Of a DNA stretch of 64,000 nt, positions 60,001 to 64,000 are shown piece after piece. Made by a program: the position numbers and the translations under genes. Positions within the stretch are counted from its first letter, which is position 1; each line of letters begins with the position of its first letter. The DNA comes from Beroe ovata (taxonomy: Eukaryota > Ctenophora > Nuda > Beroida > Beroidae), in NCBI GenBank assembly GCA_946803715.1, contig CAMPET010000148.1, positions 47,099 to 111,098 on the forward strand, given 5' to 3'. Below the pieces are notes generated by a model. That model was given only the letters and a program-made list of their open reading frames with translations. It was not told where the DNA came from and ran no database searches.

Positions 60001-61094
60001 TTAAAAACTTGTAAAATATTTCCCTGTCTTAGCAGGCCTGTATTATGCCATGCATACCATACTGAGACACACACATACACACACGCACACACACACAGTG
60101 TGTATCCGTGTCTGTGTCCATGTGTGTGTGAGATACCGCACGCGCGAGTAGACTCAAAATCCAGTATTTTCGTCTACCGCCATGAAATACACTCCAACAC
60201 AATTTTGTCCTTTCAATACCTGCAAAATATCTGCCCTATATATCTTCGTCTACCCACGGATATCTTATCCTTACACATCCTTCTTATGAGTTTTTCTTAA
60301 AAACATACCCCCGGTTTTCGTATATCTGATGTGATGTTCGGGATTTGATGTTACCATTTAATTCATATACACTCACGCTGTTAACTGTATGTAGGTACGG
60401 GCCCTAATCCTGTAGCATTTCGCTCTGGGTGATATGACGGGTGTAAAGAATGTCTAATTTTTGTGTAGCACGAATTTTGACTCTCTCTTTCTCTCTCCAT
60501 CTCGTATATATAAGTCAGGTGCAATGAAAATAACTTTGCAGTCGTTCTGACTATTTTCTTGTGTTTTTTGCCGAGGATATTTACTCTGCAGCGAACCTGT
60601 AGTAGGAGTGAGAAATTTCTCTATATCTCCCCGATGAAATCCCCCTGATAAATCCCTCTATTTCGCGAAATTCTCATCTTTCGTTCATCGAAAAAACGCA
60701 CTCGTATGTACTACTATAAATCCAGAGCCAGTTTTTGAGTTTTTCGCCTACTTAAATCGCGTGTATATTTCCTAAGTTGAAACGAGCATTGTTGTTTTGG
60801 ATCACTTCACTTGAGCATTTAGCTCTGTGGGTGCTTCATGAGGTGGCAGTGTCAGACAGCTACTTGAAAACATGGTGACATGGCCACTTGACGACATGGT
60901 GACAGCCACTTGATACTTTGATAGCATGACAGCCACTTGAAAACAGATACTCGATACTTTGGCAGAGGTTCCTGAGAGTATGTTCTCTTTCAAGAATAGA
61001 TATCTTCTCTGTGATTAGAACACGTTCTTGCTTTATCATTTTGTCTATGATCACCGATCAGAGGATTTTTGATCAGACATGATATATTTCAGAA

Positions 61095-63330
61095 GGAATT
61101 TTCAAGCTAGCACCTTGAGAAATTGGCATGAATCCAATTTTTATCTGAGACGAATAGTTCGAACTCACGTTACAGATAACGCTTCAGGGAAGCATGATAG
61201 GCCAAAAATTCGTTCAGGAATCGATTCAGCGTCCAAAATTACATAGGAATCGATGGTATTTACATGGAAATGGAGCAAAAAAATTTCCTCGAATTTCTGA
61301 TCTCAGTATCGGTAGAAATGGAAGTGAGTGACTCCACACTTTTATACTCCGATTTTGGAGGTCTCTAATGGAGACTTAACAGACACTTAGAGCGCTAATT
61401 TTTCACCAAATCATCTCTCCTACTCTCAGACTACAAGTATCAGCCCTTTTTATGACCAATCAGTACTCATACGAGCCGTGAAGCAACGCCGAAATCATGA
61501 TTTCAAACCCGCGGGAAGCAATACCTGCAAAACCACGAAAATCAATGGGACACAAAAATCGGCCCAAAACTTTTTTCGGGAGGCAGACTGGAAATAAGTG
61601 TTCCTGGCTCAATTTTTGACGTAGAATCCGAATCTGGAGGAATTTTCTAGCTAGCACCTTAAGAAATTGGCATGAATCCAATTTTTATCTGAGACGAATA
61701 GTTCGAACTCACGTTACAGATAACGCTTCAGGGAAGCATGATAGGCCAAAAATTCGTTCAGGAATCGATTCAGCGTCCAAAATTACATAGGAATCGATGG
61801 TATTTACATGGAAATGGAGCAAAAAAATTTCCTCGAATTTCTGATCTCAGTATCGGTAGAAATGGAAGTGAGTGACTCCACACTTTTATACTCCGATTTT
61901 GGAGGTCTCTAATGGAGACTTAACAGACACTTAGAGCGCTAATTTTTCACCAAATCATCTCTCCTACTCTCAGACTACAAGTATCAGCCCTTTTTTATGA
62001 CCAATCAGTACTGATACGAGCCGTGAAGCAACGCCGAAATCATGCTTTCAAACCCGTGGGAAGCAATACCTGCAAAACCACGAAAATCAATGGGACACAA
62101 AAAACGGCCCAAAACTTTTTTCGGGAGGCAGACTGGCAATAAGTGTTCCTGGCTCAATTTTTGACGTAGAATCCGAATCTGGAGGAATTTTCTAGCTAGC
62201 ACCTTAAGAAATTGGCATGAATCCAATTTTTATCTGAGACGAATAGTTCGAACTCACGTTACAGATAACGCTTCAGGGAAGCATGATAGGCCAAAAATTC
62301 GTTCAGGAATCGATTCAGCGTCCAAAATTACATAGGAATCGATGGTATTTACATGGAAATGGAGCAAAAAAATTTCCTCGAATTTCTGATCTCAGTATCG
62401 GTAGAAATGGAAGTGAGTGACTCCACACTTTTATACTCCGATTTTGGAGGTCTCTAATGGAGACTTAACAGACACTTAGAGCGCTAATTTTTCACCAAAT
62501 CATCTCTCCTACTCTCAGACTACAAGTATCAGCCCTTTTTATGACCAATCAGTACTGATACGAGCCGTGAAGCAACGCCGAAATCATGATTTCAAACCCG
62601 CGGGAAGCAATACCTGCAAAACCACGAAAATCAATGGGACACAAAAATCGGCCCAAAACTTTTTTCGGGAGGCAGACTGGAAATAAGTGTTCCTGGCTCA
62701 ATTTTTGACGTAGAATCCGAATCTGGAGGAATTTTCTAGCTAGCACCTTAAGAAATTGGCATGAATCCAATTTTTATCTGAGACGAATAGTTCGAACTCA
62801 CGTTACAGATAACGCTTCAGGGAAGCATGATAGGCCAAAAATTCGTTCAGGAATCGATTCAGCGTCCAAAATTACATAGGAATCGATGGTATTTACATGG
62901 AAATTGAGCAAAAAAATTTCCTCGAATTTCTGATCTCAGTATCGGTAGAAATGGAAGTGAGTGACTCCACACTTTTATACTCCGATTTTGGAGGTCACTA
63001 ATGGAGACTTAACAGACACTTAGAGCGCTATTTTTTCACCAAATCATCTCTCCTACTTTCAGACTACAAGTATCAGCCCTTTTTATGACCATTCAGAATT
63101 CATACACGCCGTGAAGCCACGCCCAAATCACGATTTCAAACCCGTGGGAAGCAATACCTGCAAAAACACGAAAATCAATGGGACACACATGTATCAAAAA
63201 ACAAATTTACAGGATACATACTAGGGATGGATGTTTCCGGCCTATTTTTCGCCGTAGAATTCGAATCTGGAGGAATTTTCCGGCTAGCTCCTTGGGAAAT
63301 TGGCACAAATTCTAGTTACATCTGAGATAG
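61095..63330 (+). repeat. 545-bp tandem array, about four copies
   Basis: GCTTCAGGGAAGCATGATAG occurs at 61181, 61725, 62270 and 62814 (periods 544, 545 and 544), followed each time by GGAATCGATTCAGCGTCC. Copies are nearly identical except the last, which degrades after about 63100. Repeated 73-codon minus frames are an effect of the repetition. Homologous to the units at 48.7-49.9 kb, 19.8 kb and, inverted, 6.4-7.4 kb. Confidence 0.97.
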
Positions 63331-63494
63331 CTTATTTCAAAGCTGTTTCATGGTAAAAAGTTAATTGTCCCCCATTTTATCATTATTTCCACCTGAATTA
63401 TGAAAAAAGCAGTAATTCAGCTTTTCCTTCTTCGCAGATGAGTATGTAGTCATTATCAGACAATTAACAAGTCATTCAAACTGTCACGTGTGTC

Positions 63495-63533
<39 letters not shown>

Positions 63534-64000
63534 GTGTGTGTGATTTTCGCGGGTCGTCTTTTCGTCTTTATCTTCACGAGTATGGCGAGTGTGACATCAT
63601 TATGCGCAGAGTTTTGCGTGGGGAGGTCGGGCTTCTTGGGTACTGTCGCTGGATTTCCTCCGCGATAGAACTCTTATGAAACAGCAAGTCTCACGATAAG
63701 ATATATTTTCACATATATCTCACCCTTCTTCTTCTTCTCTTCTTCTTTTTCATCTCAAGAACTGACCTCTGCAAAGTTATTTTCAATGTAATTAGTTAAT
63801 CGGCTTAATTACAGACCATAATATATTATGCTCCCTTGTTTTGTTCTAACTCAGATCTCAAACATATAATATTCAACTCTAGATTTAGATACATTTTGAG
63901 TTTCACATCTTGTTTTACTGTGCTGTAACGTAGATCTGTACTGACTTCAAGACTACCCAGAGGTCGGAACCAGAGTGTTTTTCTACCTCATATTGCGTCT
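63331..64000. other. non-coding right edge
   Basis: Contains a GT microsatellite at 63490-63541 and a pyrimidine tract (CTTCTT) near 63725-63755. A 63-codon frame starting in the GT tract has no support. Confidence 0.5.

Larger units (their letters stand above)
54042..61094. other. long gene-poor stretch
   Basis: No convincing exon was seen on either strand. Contents: GCGCGC patches at 54195-54285 and 57755-57830; inverted, diverged minisatellite remnants (TGACACCAC) at 54360-54560 and 57885-57990; GT and CA tracts at 55073-55130, 57030-57075, 58585-58660, 59225-59270 and 60065-60140; an assembly gap; a 35-bp satellite. The GT-driven open frames are not genes. Confidence 0.6.

Noticed and set aside
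61460-62770. Three near-identical 73-codon minus frames
   Set aside because: They follow the 545-bp tandem repeat and are not conserved in the diverged copies at 48-50 kb.

Overview
The window is animal genomic DNA. It has spliced protein genes with short GT-AG introns (mostly 60-400 bp), several families best known from animals (SORBS-type SH3 adaptor, DEG/ENaC-like channel, TMF1, TMX1, STIP1), an AT-rich background with many micro- and minisatellites, and small N gaps at repeats. The compact gene spacing, and an STI1 protein without its first TPR module, fit an early-branching or fast-evolving marine invertebrate such as a sponge. The species is an inference; no rRNA or mitochondrial marker is present to settle it.

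Layout. From 1 to 23 kb, mostly plus strand: a minisatellite; a 3'-complete gene with a SORBS-like WYxxMF motif and an acidic tail (1147-3208); an unidentified minus-strand gene (4010-5723); a 348-bp tandem repeat; a 5'-truncated LINE; an orphan coding segment (about 9560-10681); and a well-resolved three-SH3 SORBS/vinexin-like gene (14616-22878, 16 exons whose phases all match). From 24 to 40.5 kb the minus strand is a head-to-tail block: TMF1 (golgin; 5 exons, 976 aa), a WD40 + C2-like gene (16 exons, 603 aa), STIP1/Hop (9 exons, 321 aa, no TPR1), TMX1-like (single exon, CGAC active site), and the 3' end of an unidentified gene. From 40.6 to 50.6 kb no convincing gene is visible. From 50.6 to 54 kb a plus-strand membrane-protein gene holds DEG/ENaC-like minus-strand exons inside one of its introns. 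From 54 to 64 kb the sequence is repeats and non-coding DNA, ending in a 545-bp tandem array.

Functional themes are secretory pathway and proteostasis (TMF1 at the Golgi, TMX1 in the ER, STIP1 between Hsp70 and Hsp90) and adhesion/cytoskeleton (SORBS). Nothing suggests one joint pathway; this is ordinary gene-dense DNA.

The most unusual feature is repeat architecture. A short palindrome of the form GTTRCYATRGYAAC, which matches the RFX X-box, is scattered through introns and spacers and is also built into tandem arrays. A second palindrome, GTCACGTGAC, recurs even inside coding exons, where it encodes Ser-Arg-Asp. An 18-bp minisatellite (GTGGTGTCAGAGTACAGA) recurs at many unlinked sites, and one repeat family appears in both orientations at four loci.
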